This document shows, piece after piece, positions 54,553 through 64,000 of a DNA stretch of 64,000 nt. The notes below the pieces were generated by a model, which worked only from the letters and a program-made list of their open reading frames with translations, had not been told where the DNA came from and did not search any database. The first letter of the stretch is position 1. Every line of letters starts with the position of its first letter. A program made the translations under genes and the position numbers. The stretch comes from Vibrio sp. JPW-9-11-11 (GTDB taxonomy: Bacteria; Pseudomonadota; Gammaproteobacteria; Enterobacterales; Vibrionaceae): assembly GCF_013369335.1 (NCBI RefSeq), contig NZ_SZQJ01000003.1, forward strand, positions 62,001-126,000, written 5' to 3'.

Positions 54553-55916
54553 GATGAGGCCTTAGGCTTCTTCTTACGGCTGCTTTTGCGGCGGCGCTGC
54601 CTAGGTTGACCTTCACTACTTGCGTCGAGATCTGCCACCATCGCTTGGCGCATATTGCGTCCGGCATTTTGGAACGTTTGCCACCATTTCGCCAGCAGTT
54701 GGGTGTCGCCCTGCTCAATCTCACCACGCATTTCAAGGAAGTCAAAACCCGCGCGGAACTTGTTCAGCTCCATTAAGCGGAAAGCGCGTTTGCCGCTGCG
54801 ACGTGGTAGGCGCAACTGCAGTTGCCAAATCTCACGAATGGTTGCGGTATGGCGACGAGGAATCGCTATGGTGCGCACCTGCTCATCCAGTACGTAGTTG
54901 CTCGCTTCCATAATCGCATCGTAATAAGAGAGCTTGCGCTTTTCCATCAGTTGTTTTGCGCGCTCTTGCAGCGGGTACCACAACATAGCAGCAAACATGA
55001 AGGCAGGATTTATACGCTTGCCTTCTTCGATGCGCTGGTCTGTGGAGTCGAGTACCAAGTCCAGCATCTGCTCAGTGGGTGAAGAGTAGTCTTCAGTAAA
55101 GTGTTCCGCGATGGTTGGGAATAACTGCTGGAATAAGTTGTATTCGCGCATTAAATGATAGGTTTCTAAACCATAGCCTGATTGAAGCATCTTCAATGAC
55201 TCTTCATACAGGCGGGCCGCGGGAATATCTTGCAATAGGGTTGCGAGTTCTTCGATCGGCGCGGCGGTATCTTCTTCAATATCGAAATCAAGTTTCACCG
55301 CAAAACGAATCGCCCGTAACATGCGTACAGGATCTTCGCGGTAACGCGTTTCAGGATCGCCGATGAAACGAATCAGCTTATCTTCTAAGTCTTCAATGCC
55401 GCGAGCGTAGTCGTGGATGGAGTAGTCGCCGATATTGTAATACATTGCGTTAACGGTGAAGTCACGGCGTTCGGCGTCTTCATCAATAGTGCCATAGACA
55501 TTATCACGCAGTAGCATGCCTTCTTTCGACTGCTGAGCCACGTTCTTGCTTGGCTCTTGGTGATGGCCTCGGAAGGTGGCCACTTCGATGATATCGCGGC
55601 CAAACATAATATGCGCGAGGCGGAAACGGCGACCAATCAGACGACAGTTTTTAAATAACTGACGGATCTGTTCTGGTGTGGCGTTGGTGGCAATATCGAA
55701 ATCTTTCGGTTGTTGGCCGAGCAGTAGGTCACGCACCCCACCGCCGACAAGATAGGCATCAAAGCCTGCACCATGAAGACGGTATAGCACCTTCAATGCA
55801 TTATCACTGATCTGTTTGCGCGAGATGTTGTGCTCTTGGCGAGTAATAATATTCAAAGCGAGTTCGGGAAACATTTTTGGCTCGCTTGCTGTATCGTCGA
55901 TTCTATTCATGTGCAT
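54549..55916 (-). CDS. pcnB: Poly(A) polymerase I PcnB
   Basis: Adds 3' poly(A) tails that promote RNA decay. The 455-aa class II nucleotidyltransferase has YLVGGGVRDLLLGQQPKDFDIATNATPEQIRQLF (about 56-90, with the Gly-Gly-x-Val-Arg-Asp and catalytic DFD), CRLIGRRFRLAH, RRDFTVNAMYYN (about 152-163) and a very basic tail (RQRRRKSSRKKKPK) typical of PcnB and not of CCA-adding enzymes. Start is uncertain: ATG 55916 or 55910. Overlaps the next gene folK by 4 bp. Confidence 0.95.
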   Translation of the reverse strand: MHMNRIDDTASEPKMFPELALNIITRQEHNISRKQISDNALKVLYRLHGAGFDAYLVGGGVRDLLLGQQPKDFDIATNATPEQIRQLFKNCRLIGRRFRLAHIMFGRDIIEVATFRGHHQEPSKNVAQQSKEGMLLRDNVYGTIDEDAERRDFTVNAMYYNIGDYSIHDYARGIEDLEDKLIRFIGDPETRYREDPVRMLRAIRFAVKLDFDIEEDTAAPIEELATLLQDIPAARLYEESLKMLQSGYGLETYHLMREYNLFQQLFPTIAEHFTEDYSSPTEQMLDLVLDSTDQRIEEGKRINPAFMFAAMLWYPLQERAKQLMEKRKLSYYDAIMEASNYVLDEQVRTIAIPRRHTATIREIWQLQLRLPRRSGKRAFRLMELNKFRAGFDFLEMRGEIEQGDTQLLAKWWQTFQNAGRNMRQAMVADLDASSEGQPRQRRRKSSRKKKPKASS

Positions 55917-55997
55917 CTGGCAACAGTTGGTTGAGCCAACCTTGCTCTAGTTAAAATGTTTAGGCCCATTCGGGGCGAATTTGCGGCTAATGATAGC

Positions 55998-56888
55998 TTA
56001 CGGCGAGCGGTTTGAGAATATTGGTGTGATTTCAGTAGCATCCGGCAACTGAGAAAGGTGCCAATGTTCGACTCCCCATTGAACCAGTTCTGGTACCGAT
56101 AACTGGCTAATTTCTTTATCAATATCAAACCCTAAGAATTGCATCGCGTCGAGTAGGGCTGGTTTAGGGTTATGATTCTCCACCGCCGGTGCATGATTCT
56201 GTTTGGATAACTTTTGACCAGTGCCATCCAGAGCTAATGGTAGATGCAAGTAGCTAACTGGGTTAGATTTCAGCATCTTATACAAACTGATTTGCCTGCC
56301 TGTCGGCTCGATTAGGTCTGCGCCGCGCACTACCTCTGTGACGCCTTGGTCGATATCATCCAATACTACCGCGAGATTATAAGCAAACAAGCCGTCACGA
56401 CGTTTGATAATAAAATCTTCATCCGCTAATCCTTGAGGGATGGTCAGTGTACCATGTCGCTGGTCTTGAAACTGATAGACAGGTTCGGTCATTTTCAGCC
56501 TGATTGCACACGGATTGGCATCGGTCAACCCGAGGTCACGGCAGGTGCCGCGGTAAAATCCGCCGAGCGCCTTGATCTGTTTTCGTGTGCATTGGCAGTA
56601 GTAGGCTTGCTTTGAACGTAACCAATTATCGATTTGGTCTTGATACAGAGCATGGCGCTGGCTTTGGTATACCACTTCGCCATCCCAAAACAGATGGTAC
56701 GCTTCTAACGTTTTTAAGATCAAGGTGCTGGCGCCGGCCATTTCTCGTGGCGGATCGAGGTCTTCGATACGTACTAACCATTTGCCCTGATGCGACTTGG
56801 CTTGGAAATAGCTGCCGAGTGCGGCAACGAGCGAACCGAAATGCAGCGGACCAGAGGGAGAAGGGGCGAAGCGACCAATATAGCTCAT
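55998..56888 (-). CDS. gluQ: Glutamyl-Q tRNA(Asp) synthetase GluQ
   Basis: Truncated glutamyl-tRNA synthetase paralogue that charges glutamate onto the queuosine base of tRNA-Asp. The 296-aa product has the class I signature FAPSPSGPLHFGSLVAALGSY (about 7-27), a Cys cluster for zinc (CQC near 100 and Cys in YRGTCRD near 115) and a KLSKQNHA (KMSKS-like, near 230), and lacks an anticodon-binding domain. Length matches E. coli GluQ. It lies after dksA behind a terminator, as in enterobacteria. Confidence 0.94.
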   Translation of the reverse strand: MSYIGRFAPSPSGPLHFGSLVAALGSYFQAKSHQGKWLVRIEDLDPPREMAGASTLILKTLEAYHLFWDGEVVYQSQRHALYQDQIDNWLRSKQAYYCQCTRKQIKALGGFYRGTCRDLGLTDANPCAIRLKMTEPVYQFQDQRHGTLTIPQGLADEDFIIKRRDGLFAYNLAVVLDDIDQGVTEVVRGADLIEPTGRQISLYKMLKSNPVSYLHLPLALDGTGQKLSKQNHAPAVENHNPKPALLDAMQFLGFDIDKEISQLSVPELVQWGVEHWHLSQLPDATEITPIFSNRSP

Positions 56889-56913
56889 AGTATTTTACGT
56901 TGCGTGATAAACC

Positions 56914-56936
56914 AAAAAGGGAGCCAAAGCTCCCTT
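56914..56936 (-). terminator. Rho-independent terminator of dksA
   Basis: The minus strand reads AAGGGAGC, TTTG, GCTCCCTT followed by TTT (A-run from 56914), 24 bp past the dksA stop and before gluQ. A dksA terminator that partly reads through to gluQ is known from enterobacteria. Confidence 0.85.
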
Positions 56937-56959
56937 CAATCGTTATGGCAAAGGTGTAA

Positions 56960-57406
56960 TTACCCTTGCATCTGCTTTTCTTTGATTTCAGCGAGTGTCT
57001 TACAGTCGATACAAAGGTCGGCAGTAGGACGAGCTTCTAGGCGACGAATGCCAATCTCAACACCGCAAGATTCACAGAAACCAAAATCGTCTTCTTCGAT
57101 TTTATTTAGCGTTTTTTCAATCTTCTTGATTAGACGACGCTCACGATCACGGTTGCGTAGTTCTAAGCTAAATTCTTCCTCTTGAGAAGCACGGTCAACG
57201 GGATCGGGAAAGTTTGCTGCTTCGTCCTGCATGTGGTGCACAGTGCGGTCAACTTCTTCCCTGAGCTGGTTGCGCCAAGCCGATAGAATTTTTGTAAAAT
57301 GAGCCAGTTGCTCAGGTGACATGTACTCTTCACCCGCTTTCTCTTGATATGGCTCAACCCCTGCAATGGCTAGGATGCCTAGCGCTTTTTTCTTTGATTC
57401 TGGCAT
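56960..57406 (-). CDS. dksA: RNA polymerase-binding transcription factor DksA
   Basis: Binds the RNA polymerase secondary channel and, with ppGpp, mediates the stringent response. The 148-aa product has an N-terminal region, a coiled coil (about 35-105) with the tip DPVDRAS containing Asp68 and Asp71, and a four-Cys zinc finger (Cys111, Cys114, Cys132, Cys135), ending in a short helix. Close to E. coli DksA (151 aa). Followed by its own terminator and then gluQ. Confidence 0.98.
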   Translation of the reverse strand: MPESKKKALGILAIAGVEPYQEKAGEEYMSPEQLAHFTKILSAWRNQLREEVDRTVHHMQDEAANFPDPVDRASQEEEFSLELRNRDRERRLIKKIEKTLNKIEEDDFGFCESCGVEIGIRRLEARPTADLCIDCKTLAEIKEKQMQG

Positions 57407-57544
57407 GCAGCATCTCCTACTAACACCTAGTCAACTGCGCTCGCAGTTATTTTAAGGCGGGTATCTATAGCAAAAAGAATCATTGGAGGCAAATACTAGA
57501 CAGTAAACTTATTGTCAATGTGAAGGTCACATCATTTTTAGTCG

Positions 57545-58252
57545 CTAATGACTAAATTTGAGTGACTTGACGAGTTTTATCTCATTGCTTGAAAGTTGCG
57601 CCTTGTAGCACAGGACTTCCACCCCTTGTTCTTGTGCGTCTTTAAGTAATTGTGAATATTTTGCGTCTATATGGAGTGCCGGAGAGACTTTTTCAATCCC
57701 TGAATGTAAAACAGTGAATAAAAGTACCGCTCTGCTTCCAGATTGCGCCATTTCAGTCAACTCCCTTAGATGCTTTTGTCCGCGTGTCGTGACGGCATCA
57801 GGGAAGTAGCCTTGTCCTTGTTCACCTAACAGGGTGACGCTCTTTACCTCTATATAACATGTTGGCTTATTTTGTGATTTGAGCAAGATATCAATCCGAC
57901 TATTTTCACTGCCATATTTTACTTCTGTGAGTCGCTGCTCATAGCCTTGCAACTCGGTAATCACGCCGTTTTCTATCGCTTCCAATGCGACCGTATTGGC
58001 GCGCGCGGTGTTGACGCAGATACGATGCCCCTGTTGGGTTTCAGTTAGCTCCCAGCTGTTGGGGTATTTACGTTTTGGGTTATCCGAGGTTGAGAACCAA
58101 ACGGTATCGTCTGGCGTAGCACATCCGGTCATGGCCCCAGTGTTCGCGCAATGAATGGTACGTTGCTCGCCATCGATTAGGATTATGTCGGCCAAAAATC
58201 GTTTATAGCGTTGAATGAGTGTGGCGGACTCTAAAGGCGGTTGGAACTTCAT
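57545..58252 (-). CDS. sfsA: Sugar fermentation stimulation protein SfsA
   Basis: Nucleic-acid-binding/nuclease-like protein linked in E. coli to maltose metabolism; its true biochemical role is unclear. From ATG 58252 the 235-aa product begins [23 protein letters not shown], collinear with E. coli SfsA (234 aa), and has [25 protein letters not shown], the ENSRIDILL and [12 protein letters not shown] elements (Asp and ExK, a PD-(D/E)xK-like nuclease core) and the C-terminal [15 protein letters not shown] start at 58321 would overlap hrpB and adds unrelated sequence. 138 bp before dksA on the same strand. Confidence 0.93.
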   Translation of the reverse strand: MKFQPPLESATLIQRYKRFLADIILIDGEQRTIHCANTGAMTGCATPDDTVWFSTSDNPKRKYPNSWELTETQQGHRICVNTARANTVALEAIENGVITELQGYEQRLTEVKYGSENSRIDILLKSQNKPTCYIEVKSVTLLGEQGQGYFPDAVTTRGQKHLRELTEMAQSGSRAVLLFTVLHSGIEKVSPALHIDAKYSQLLKDAQEQGVEVLCYKAQLSSNEIKLVKSLKFSH

Positions 58253-58314
58253 TTGGGACTCATTACTGTTTTTATGTACAATACTTGCCACCATTACACC
58301 ACAAGGTTTCTCCA

Positions 58315-60765
58315 TTGTCACAACTGCCTATTGAAGGCGTGATGCCAGAGCTCCTCTCCGGCGTTCGCGCGCACTCGCAATTGATCCTCAAAGCCGCCCC
58401 CGGCGCGGGTAAATCCACTTATTTCCCCTTGCAATTGCTGCTGCAAAATACAGTGAATGGAAAAATTCTAATGCTGGAACCACGACGACTCGCGGCACGT
58501 AATATTGCTCGATATCTTGCTCAGCAGTTAGGCGAGAGTGTCGGCCAGCGAGTGGGGTACCGGGTTCGTGGGGAGAACAAAACCAGTCGTGAGACTCAGT
58601 TAGAGGTGGTAACGGAAGGGGTGTTAACTCGCATGATTCAATCGGACCCTGAATTAACGGGTATCGACTTGGTGATATTTGACGAGTTTCATGAGCGTAG
58701 CATTCACGCCGATACCGCACTGGCTTTCTGCTTGGAGATTCAGGAAGCGCTGCGAGATGATTTAACGCTGGTGGTGATGTCGGCGACTTTAGACCACCAG
58801 GCGCTCAACCAGCTACTCCCCCGGGCAACCTATATTGAATCCCAGGGGCGCAGTCATCCGGTGGAATATCGTTATCTACCCCCAAAACCAAACGAACGTC
58901 TTGAAGATCAAATGGCTAAGCAGATCAGCTCCTTGATGGCGAGTGAGTCAGGATCCTTGCTCGCGTTTCTACCCGGCGTCGCCGCGATCAAACGCGTTGA
59001 AGAGCGTCTGCAGCATTTACCCGCCGATATTCAGCTTTGTCCTTTGTACGGTCAACTTGATTTCGCTCAACAGCAGGCAGCGATTCAGCCAGCAGAGCAG
59101 GGCAGGAGAAAAGTGGTGTTGGCGACCAATATTGCAGAAACCTCACTGACTATTGAAGGGATCAGGTTGGTGGTCGACTCTGGGCTAGAGCGCGTTGCCA
59201 AGTTTGATTTGCGCAGTGGCGTGACACGACTTGAGCAGGTGCGCATTGCACAGTCATCTGCCGAGCAGCGTGCAGGTCGAGCAGGGCGGATTGAGCCTGG
59301 TCTATGTTTGCGTTTATACAGTGAAGGTCAGCTCATGCAGCAGCCTTATGTTCCCCAAGCTGAAATTCTCCATTCAGACTTATCAAACCTAGTTTTAGAG
59401 TTGGCGCATTGGGGAACACAAAACCCAGCCGATCTGAGCTGGTTAGATATCCCACCACCAAGTGCGGTTAGCCAAGCTCAAACCTTGTTAGCACAATTGG
59501 ATCTGTTGGATGAGAAGGGCTTGCTCACCGAGGCAGGCAAATTGGCTGGAAAACTCGGCCTAGATCCGCGGATGGCCAGCATGCTCGCCAAAGCCGAGTC
59601 ATCGTATTCCACCGCGATTGCACTCGCGGCACTGCTTGAAGAGGCCGAGCGCAATAGCCTCGACTTCACTCACAGCGTGCACCGTTTTAAGCAGGGTCGT
59701 CATCACAAACAAAAACTCGTTTCCCAGCGAGCAAAAGCGCTTGCCGATCGTCTTGGACAGAGCTTTGACATGAATGATCTAGATGAGGCTATTATTGGGC
59801 CTTTACTGGCGCTAGCCTTCCCCGATCGAATCGCGCAAGCGCGGGTCAATCAACTTGGGCGCTTTGTGCTCGCCAATGGACATGGCGCGGAAATGCAAGA
59901 CAGTGAACGACTTGCCGCTTGCGACTATCTAGTGGTGTTGGATCTGATGCGCAGCCAGTCTGACTCTTCGATGATCTTTTCGGCGATTGAACTCGATATC
60001 CACTCCTTATCTAGCCATTTCCCTAGCCTGTTTTGTGATCAGGAGGTGGTTGATTGGGATGAAAAAAAAGGGCGTTTAGTCGCAGAACAACAGCGAAAAA
60101 TCGGTCGTTTGGTGGTGGAGAGAGCGAGCTTGCCAGAGCCGCCTCGAGAAAAAATGACGCAAGCTTTACTTAATTTCATTCGTCGCAAAGGGCTTTCGGT
60201 ATTAAATTGGACAGCGGCCAGCGTTGAACTGTTGGAGCGTTTGCGTTGTGGCCAAGAGTGGCTGCCAGAGCAAGAGTGGCCAGAGTTGAGTGACAGTGCA
60301 CTACTCAACAATTTAGAGCAGTGGCTAGAGCCATACCTGAATGGAGTGAGTTCAGTCAAAGCTTTGAGCAAAGTTGAGCTAGAGGACGCGTTGTTAGCCT
60401 ATTTAGGCTGGCCGCTCAATCAAAACATTGATGAGTGGTTGCCGACCCATTATCGAGTCGCCACCGGTAGCAACAAAAAGATTCGCTACCAACAAGGTCA
60501 TGACCCGGTGCTATCGGTACGAATGCAAGAAGTGTTCGGTGAGCAGAGTTCGCCAGAAATTGCACAAGGGCGTAAACGCTTGGTTCTGGAGTTACTCTCT
60601 CCGGCGCAAAGGCCTTTGCAAGTGACTCGAGACTTAGCCAGCTTCTGGGCAGGTGCTTATCAACAAGTGCAAAAAGAGATGAAAGGGCGTTACCCGAAAC
60701 ATGTGTGGCCAGATGACCCGGCAAATCATATCGCGACAACAAAAACAAAACGACAGTTAAAGTAA
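58315..60765 (+). CDS. hrpB: ATP-dependent RNA helicase HrpB
   Basis: DEAH-box helicase of uncertain cellular role. I choose the TTG at 58315, which has AAGG eight bases upstream and yields an 816-aa protein starting [14 protein letters not shown], collinear with E. coli HrpB; a reading from 58219 would overlap the divergent sfsA start. Motifs: Walker [14 protein letters not shown] (about 27-39), [17 protein letters not shown] (about 122-128), [15 protein letters not shown] and QRAGRAGR (motif VI), then HA2 and DUF1605/HrpB C-terminal domains. The stop overlaps the mrcB ATG by one base (TAATG). Confidence 0.93.
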   Translation: MSQLPIEGVMPELLSGVRAHSQLILKAAPGAGKSTYFPLQLLLQNTVNGKILMLEPRRLAARNIARYLAQQLGESVGQRVGYRVRGENKTSRETQLEVVTEGVLTRMIQSDPELTGIDLVIFDEFHERSIHADTALAFCLEIQEALRDDLTLVVMSATLDHQALNQLLPRATYIESQGRSHPVEYRYLPPKPNERLEDQMAKQISSLMASESGSLLAFLPGVAAIKRVEERLQHLPADIQLCPLYGQLDFAQQQAAIQPAEQGRRKVVLATNIAETSLTIEGIRLVVDSGLERVAKFDLRSGVTRLEQVRIAQSSAEQRAGRAGRIEPGLCLRLYSEGQLMQQPYVPQAEILHSDLSNLVLELAHWGTQNPADLSWLDIPPPSAVSQAQTLLAQLDLLDEKGLLTEAGKLAGKLGLDPRMASMLAKAESSYSTAIALAALLEEAERNSLDFTHSVHRFKQGRHHKQKLVSQRAKALADRLGQSFDMNDLDEAIIGPLLALAFPDRIAQARVNQLGRFVLANGHGAEMQDSERLAACDYLVVLDLMRSQSDSSMIFSAIELDIHSLSSHFPSLFCDQEVVDWDEKKGRLVAEQQRKIGRLVVERASLPEPPREKMTQALLNFIRRKGLSVLNWTAASVELLERLRCGQEWLPEQEWPELSDSALLNNLEQWLEPYLNGVSSVKALSKVELEDALLAYLGWPLNQNIDEWLPTHYRVATGSNKKIRYQQGHDPVLSVRMQEVFGEQSSPEIAQGRKRLVLELLSPAQRPLQVTRDLASFWAGAYQQVQKEMKGRYPKHVWPDDPANHIATTKTKRQLK

Positions 60766-63113
60766 TGACCAAGAAAAGCAGTAACAAAACGACCAGCAAG
60801 AGAACCCCGCGTAAGTCGACGGCTAAGCGTCGAGGCGCTAAAAAGCCAGCGCATCGCGGTTGGGTTAAGAAAATTTGGCACGTGAGCTGGAAATTAGCGT
60901 TGGCGGTTTTTGCCGTGCTGGTTGTGGTTGGAATTTACCTCGATAGCGTGGTTAAGCAGCGTTTTGAAGGGCAACTGTTCGATTTGCCTACGGTAGTGTA
61001 TGCGCGAATTCTGAACTTAGCCCCTGGCGACAATATCACCATTCAAGAAGTTCGCAATGAACTCGATGTGCTCAATTACCGCAAAGTGCGCCAGCCACGT
61101 TACCCTGGTGAATATTCGTCATCGTCGAGCAAAATCGAGTTGATTCGTCGTCCGTTTGAGTTTAGCGATGGGCCAGAGCCAGACCGTCATGTGATGTTGC
61201 ACTTTTCAACGTCGAGTTTAGAGCGTATTCAGTCGTTGGAAAAGTCAGGCGATCTTGGCTATTTGCGTGTTGAACCTAAAATGCTCGGTATGCTGGAGAA
61301 AAGCCAAGACGAACAACGTCTGTTTTTACGTCGTGATCAGTTCCCCGAAGTGATGGTCGATGCTTTGCTGGTCACTGAAGATCGTCAGTTCTATCAACAT
61401 GATGGTGTCTCTCCAATGGCCATTGCCCGCGCCATGGTGGCCAATGTTAAGGCAGGTCGTACGGTGCAAGGGGGCAGTACCTTAACGCAACAACTGGCAA
61501 AGAATCTGTTTTTATCGAGTGATCGAACCTTATGGCGTAAAATCCGCGAAGCGTACATTGCCTTGATCTTAGATCACCGTTACAGCAAAGACCGTATTTT
61601 AGAAGCTTACCTCAATGAGGTGTATCTCGGTCAGAATCGTGGTCAAGCGATCCACGGTTTTGGTCTGGCGTCGCGTTTTTATTTTGGTCAACCGATTCAA
61701 GAGTTGCGCATTGACCAATTGGCATTGCTGGTGGGGATGGTGAAAGGGCCTTCTTATTACAATCCGGTCCGTTTTCCTGAGCGAGCCAAACAGCGCCGTG
61801 ATCTGGTACTCAGACTGATGATGGAGCAAGATATTTTGACGGCACGTCAGTTTGATATGGCCGCCAGTCGCGAGCTCGATATTCAAGATAGTCCACGTAT
61901 TGCTAGTCGTCAGCCCGCCTATTTCCAGCAATTAAAAATCGAACTCAAACAGAAGGTGGGGGAAGCCTTTCAGGCTGATACGGGTCTACGTGTCTTTACG
62001 TCACTTGACCCTGTTTCTCAGCAACAGCTGGAGCGAGCAATCGCAACAAAAATTCCGCAACTCGCGGCCAAAGCGGGCAAATCACTAGAGGGAGCCGCGG
62101 TGGCGGTTGATCGTCACAGTGGCGAAATTCGCGCGATGGTGGGGGGGAAACGTACCGGCTATGACGGTTTTAACCGCGCCTTAAATGCCAGCCGCCAGAT
62201 AGGGTCGCTCGCCAAACCCGCGGTCTATCTGACCGCATTACAACAGCCTGAAAAATATAACCTTGCCACCACGTTACACGACAAACCGATCAGTCTGAAA
62301 GGCAGTAAAGGCAATGTTTGGTCACCTCGCAACTACGACCGACAGTTTCGTGGCGACGTACCGCTTTATATCGCGTTGGCCAAGTCGCTCAATGTGCCAA
62401 CGGTTGAGCTTGGTATGCAAGTGGGCATTAGTAATGTCGTGAAAACCTTCGAACGACTAGGGGTGGATAAAAATGAGATTCGCCCTGTGCCCTCCATGTT
62501 TTTGGGCTCTTTTACCTTAACGCCGTTTCAAGTGGCGCAGATGTACCAAACGTTGACCAATTCAGGCAAACGCGCCGAGCTGTCGGCACTGCGTTCGGTT
62601 ATCGATTTAGAGGGAAATGTGCTTTATCAATCGTTACCTAAAGTGTCACAAACCATCGAACAGCAGGCGGCGTGGTTAACCACCTATGCGATGAAACGCG
62701 GCGTACTGGAAGGGACAGGTCGCTACTTAAATAGCCAATTTGGTTGGGCGGCACTCGCGGGTAAAACCGGGACCAGTAACGATACCAGAGACAGCTGGTT
62801 TGTGGGCGTTGATGGGCGTGAAGTCACCACCATTTGGCTGGGCCGGGATGATAACAAACCGACCAAACTGACCGGGTCGAGTGGGGCACTGCGTGTTTAC
62901 GCGGAATACCTTCAACATCGCATTCCAGAAAAGCTAGTATTGCCCTGGCCGAAAGGAGTGAGGACGATAGGTTTTACCTCAGTCACGCAAGGTGGCTTAG
63001 ATTTGGACTGTGATAATGATTTTACCTTGCCTGTTTGGGATATCAATCAGACCTTCAAACAGCAGTGTGATAATCAACCCAAGCAGTGGTTGAAAAAGTT
63101 ATTCACTTGGTAG
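60765..63113 (+). CDS. mrcB: Penicillin-binding protein 1B (bifunctional transglycosylase/transpeptidase)
   Basis: Class A PBP that polymerises and cross-links peptidoglycan, regulated by outer-membrane LpoB in E. coli. The 782-aa product has a basic cytoplasmic tail (1-42), one membrane segment (about 43-62), a UB2H domain (about 75-165), a GT51 domain with catalytic Glu205 in TEDRQFYQHDG and QGGSTLTQQLAKNLFL (about 235-250), and a transpeptidase domain with Ser481 in SLAK, S541-L-N543 and Lys667-Thr-Gly. All motifs are intact. One base overlap with hrpB suggests coupling, as in E. coli where hrpB precedes mrcB. Confidence 0.97.
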   Translation: MTKKSSNKTTSKRTPRKSTAKRRGAKKPAHRGWVKKIWHVSWKLALAVFAVLVVVGIYLDSVVKQRFEGQLFDLPTVVYARILNLAPGDNITIQEVRNELDVLNYRKVRQPRYPGEYSSSSSKIELIRRPFEFSDGPEPDRHVMLHFSTSSLERIQSLEKSGDLGYLRVEPKMLGMLEKSQDEQRLFLRRDQFPEVMVDALLVTEDRQFYQHDGVSPMAIARAMVANVKAGRTVQGGSTLTQQLAKNLFLSSDRTLWRKIREAYIALILDHRYSKDRILEAYLNEVYLGQNRGQAIHGFGLASRFYFGQPIQELRIDQLALLVGMVKGPSYYNPVRFPERAKQRRDLVLRLMMEQDILTARQFDMAASRELDIQDSPRIASRQPAYFQQLKIELKQKVGEAFQADTGLRVFTSLDPVSQQQLERAIATKIPQLAAKAGKSLEGAAVAVDRHSGEIRAMVGGKRTGYDGFNRALNASRQIGSLAKPAVYLTALQQPEKYNLATTLHDKPISLKGSKGNVWSPRNYDRQFRGDVPLYIALAKSLNVPTVELGMQVGISNVVKTFERLGVDKNEIRPVPSMFLGSFTLTPFQVAQMYQTLTNSGKRAELSALRSVIDLEGNVLYQSLPKVSQTIEQQAAWLTTYAMKRGVLEGTGRYLNSQFGWAALAGKTGTSNDTRDSWFVGVDGREVTTIWLGRDDNKPTKLTGSSGALRVYAEYLQHRIPEKLVLPWPKGVRTIGFTSVTQGGLDLDCDNDFTLPVWDINQTFKQQCDNQPKQWLKKLFTW

Positions 63114-63198
63114 GGCTATAGCATTGAATATTGGCGCTTTACCGCAGTAGATTCTGACAGTATAAACAGCTAGTCGATTAGCAAAGGAAACTCGTATC

Positions 63199-64000
63199 GT
63201 GAAAAAAATGGCCTCACTGTTGTTAGGTGTGCTCACCAGTAGCGTCCTCCATGCCGCTACATTGAGCGATACGCACGTTGAACCACGGCCTAAAGTGGCC
63301 TTGGTTCTAGCGGGCGGTGGGGCAAAAGGCGCCGCGCATATTGGGGTATTAAAAGCGCTGGAAGAGCTGAAAGTGCCGATTGATATCATTACGGGTACCA
63401 GTATGGGCGCTTATGTGGGCGGGCTCTACGCGACCGGGATGAGTGCGAGTGAAATTGAGTCGTTTATCGAGACCGTCGATTGGAATAGTGGTTATCGCGA
63501 TAGAGTCGACCGAAGCCAGCGTAAAGTGCAAGATAAAGAGTACGAGGATAGGTATCAATTGACGACCGACCTCGGATTGGGTTGGGGAGAGATCAAAAGT
63601 AAACGTGGGATTGTCCAAGGGCAGGGAATGCTTAAGCTACTGCGGGAAACCACGGGGAACTTACCCCCTCTCGATTCGTTCGATCAGCTAGCGATTCAAT
63701 ACCGTTCGCTAGCAACGGATATTATCGAGCTAGAGCCAGTGGTGCTCGATAAAGGCTACTTAGTGGACGCCATGATGGCGAGTATGTCTGTACCTGGGGC
63801 ACTACCACCGTATGAACTTGATGGACGGTTGTTGGTGGATGGGGGCGTAACCAATAACATGCCGGTCGACGTCGCTCGCGAGTTGGGCGCCGACATTGTT
63901 ATTGCGGTTGATATCAGCACCGAGTACAAGCGTGCAGAAGACTTTACCAACGTGCTCACCGTGGCAGACCAGCTGTCCAACTATCTAGTGAGAAACACGA
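63199..64000 (+). CDS. Patatin-like phospholipase family protein (truncated by window end)
   Basis: 267 codons of an open frame that runs off the right edge. The start is the GTG at 63199 with AAAGGAAA about 10 bases upstream. The product has an N-terminal signal peptide (about 1-20, VKKMASLLLGVLTSSVLHAA), then a patatin fold: oxyanion loop GGGAKG (39-44), nucleophile Ser68 in GTSMG and catalytic Asp214 in DGG followed by VTNNMP. Similar gammaproteobacterial proteins continue into a POTRA and an outer-membrane beta-barrel (PlpD-like type V secretion); that part would lie outside the window. It follows mrcB by 85 bp on the same strand. Confidence 0.85.
   Translation, partial: MKKMASLLLGVLTSSVLHAATLSDTHVEPRPKVALVLAGGGAKGAAHIGVLKALEELKVPIDIITGTSMGAYVGGLYATGMSASEIESFIETVDWNSGYRDRVDRSQRKVQDKEYEDRYQLTTDLGLGWGEIKSKRGIVQGQGMLKLLRETTGNLPPLDSFDQLAIQYRSLATDIIELEPVVLDKGYLVDAMMASMSVPGALPPYELDGRLLVDGGVTNNMPVDVARELGADIVIAVDISTEYKRAEDFTNVLTVADQLSNYLVRNT

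Overview
The window is a stretch of core chromosome from a Vibrio (Gammaproteobacteria), almost certainly chromosome 1. The evidence is protein-level: a LuxR/HapR/SmcR-family quorum-sensing regulator beside lpd with a Qrr sRNA pairing site in its leader, a pilABCD-coaE-zapD-yacG block, an aceF with three lipoyl domains, and enterobacterial-type blocks (rpsU-yqeY-dnaG-rpoD-ileX; ftsB-ispD-ispF-truD-surE-pcm-nlpD-rpoS; ffh and rpsP-rimM-trmD-rplS; fldB-xerD-dsbC-recJ; hpt-can-yadGH-panCB-folK-pcnB-gluQ-dksA-sfsA-hrpB-mrcB). I see no transposase, integrase of mobile type, integron, CRISPR array or prophage gene. The species cannot be fixed from the sequence alone.

Layout. 1-2519 (minus): start of surA and all of lptD, outer-membrane assembly. 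2667-4795 (plus): djlA and a GAF/HD-GYP c-di-GMP phosphodiesterase. 4827-9555 (minus): the macromolecular synthesis operon rpsU-yqeY-dnaG-rpoD followed by a separately promoted tRNA-Ile(CAU). 9784-14188: tsaD, an orphan alpha/beta hydrolase, plsY, folB, folK, uppP. 14290-20177 (plus): ftsB to rpoS. 20277-22482 (minus): corB and ypjD. 22692-26275 (plus): ffh and the rpsP ribosomal operon. 26531-33493 (minus): yacG, zapD, coaE, type IV pilus pilD/C/B/A and nadC. 33627-38391: ampD, fldB, xerD, dsbC, recJ. 38392-38931: an intergenic region with a palindromic repeat, a heptamer tandem repeat and two PdhR operators. 38932-46023 (plus): pdhR-aceE-aceF and lpd, the pyruvate dehydrogenase complex. 46136-50396: luxR-type regulator, hpt, carbonic anhydrase and a SulP anion transporter. 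50579-52268: yadGH ABC exporter. 52336-58252 (minus): panC, panB, second folK, pcnB, gluQ, dksA, sfsA. 58315-64000 (plus): hrpB, mrcB and the start of a patatin-like secreted or outer-membrane protein.

How it works together. Most genes are housekeeping: transcription initiation (sigma-70 and sigma-S), replication priming, translation and tRNA modification (S21, S16, L19, RimM, TrmD, TsaD, GluQ, TruD), protein targeting (Ffh), envelope synthesis (LptD, UppP, PlsY, PBP1b, FtsB, NlpD, AmpD, ZapD), isoprenoid, folate, NAD and pantothenate synthesis. Regulation visible in the DNA includes two perfect PdhR boxes before pdhR-aceEF, a Qrr-complementary ribosome-binding region before the luxR-type gene, a hairpin between yqeY and dnaG, and consensus-like promoters for ileX and rpsU. 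Recalled Vibrio gene orders differ at some joins, most notably rpoS being directly followed by corB, without the mutS-recA-...-luxS block that I recall there in V. cholerae. I found no clear new multigene system; the most interesting leads are regulatory and syntenic.
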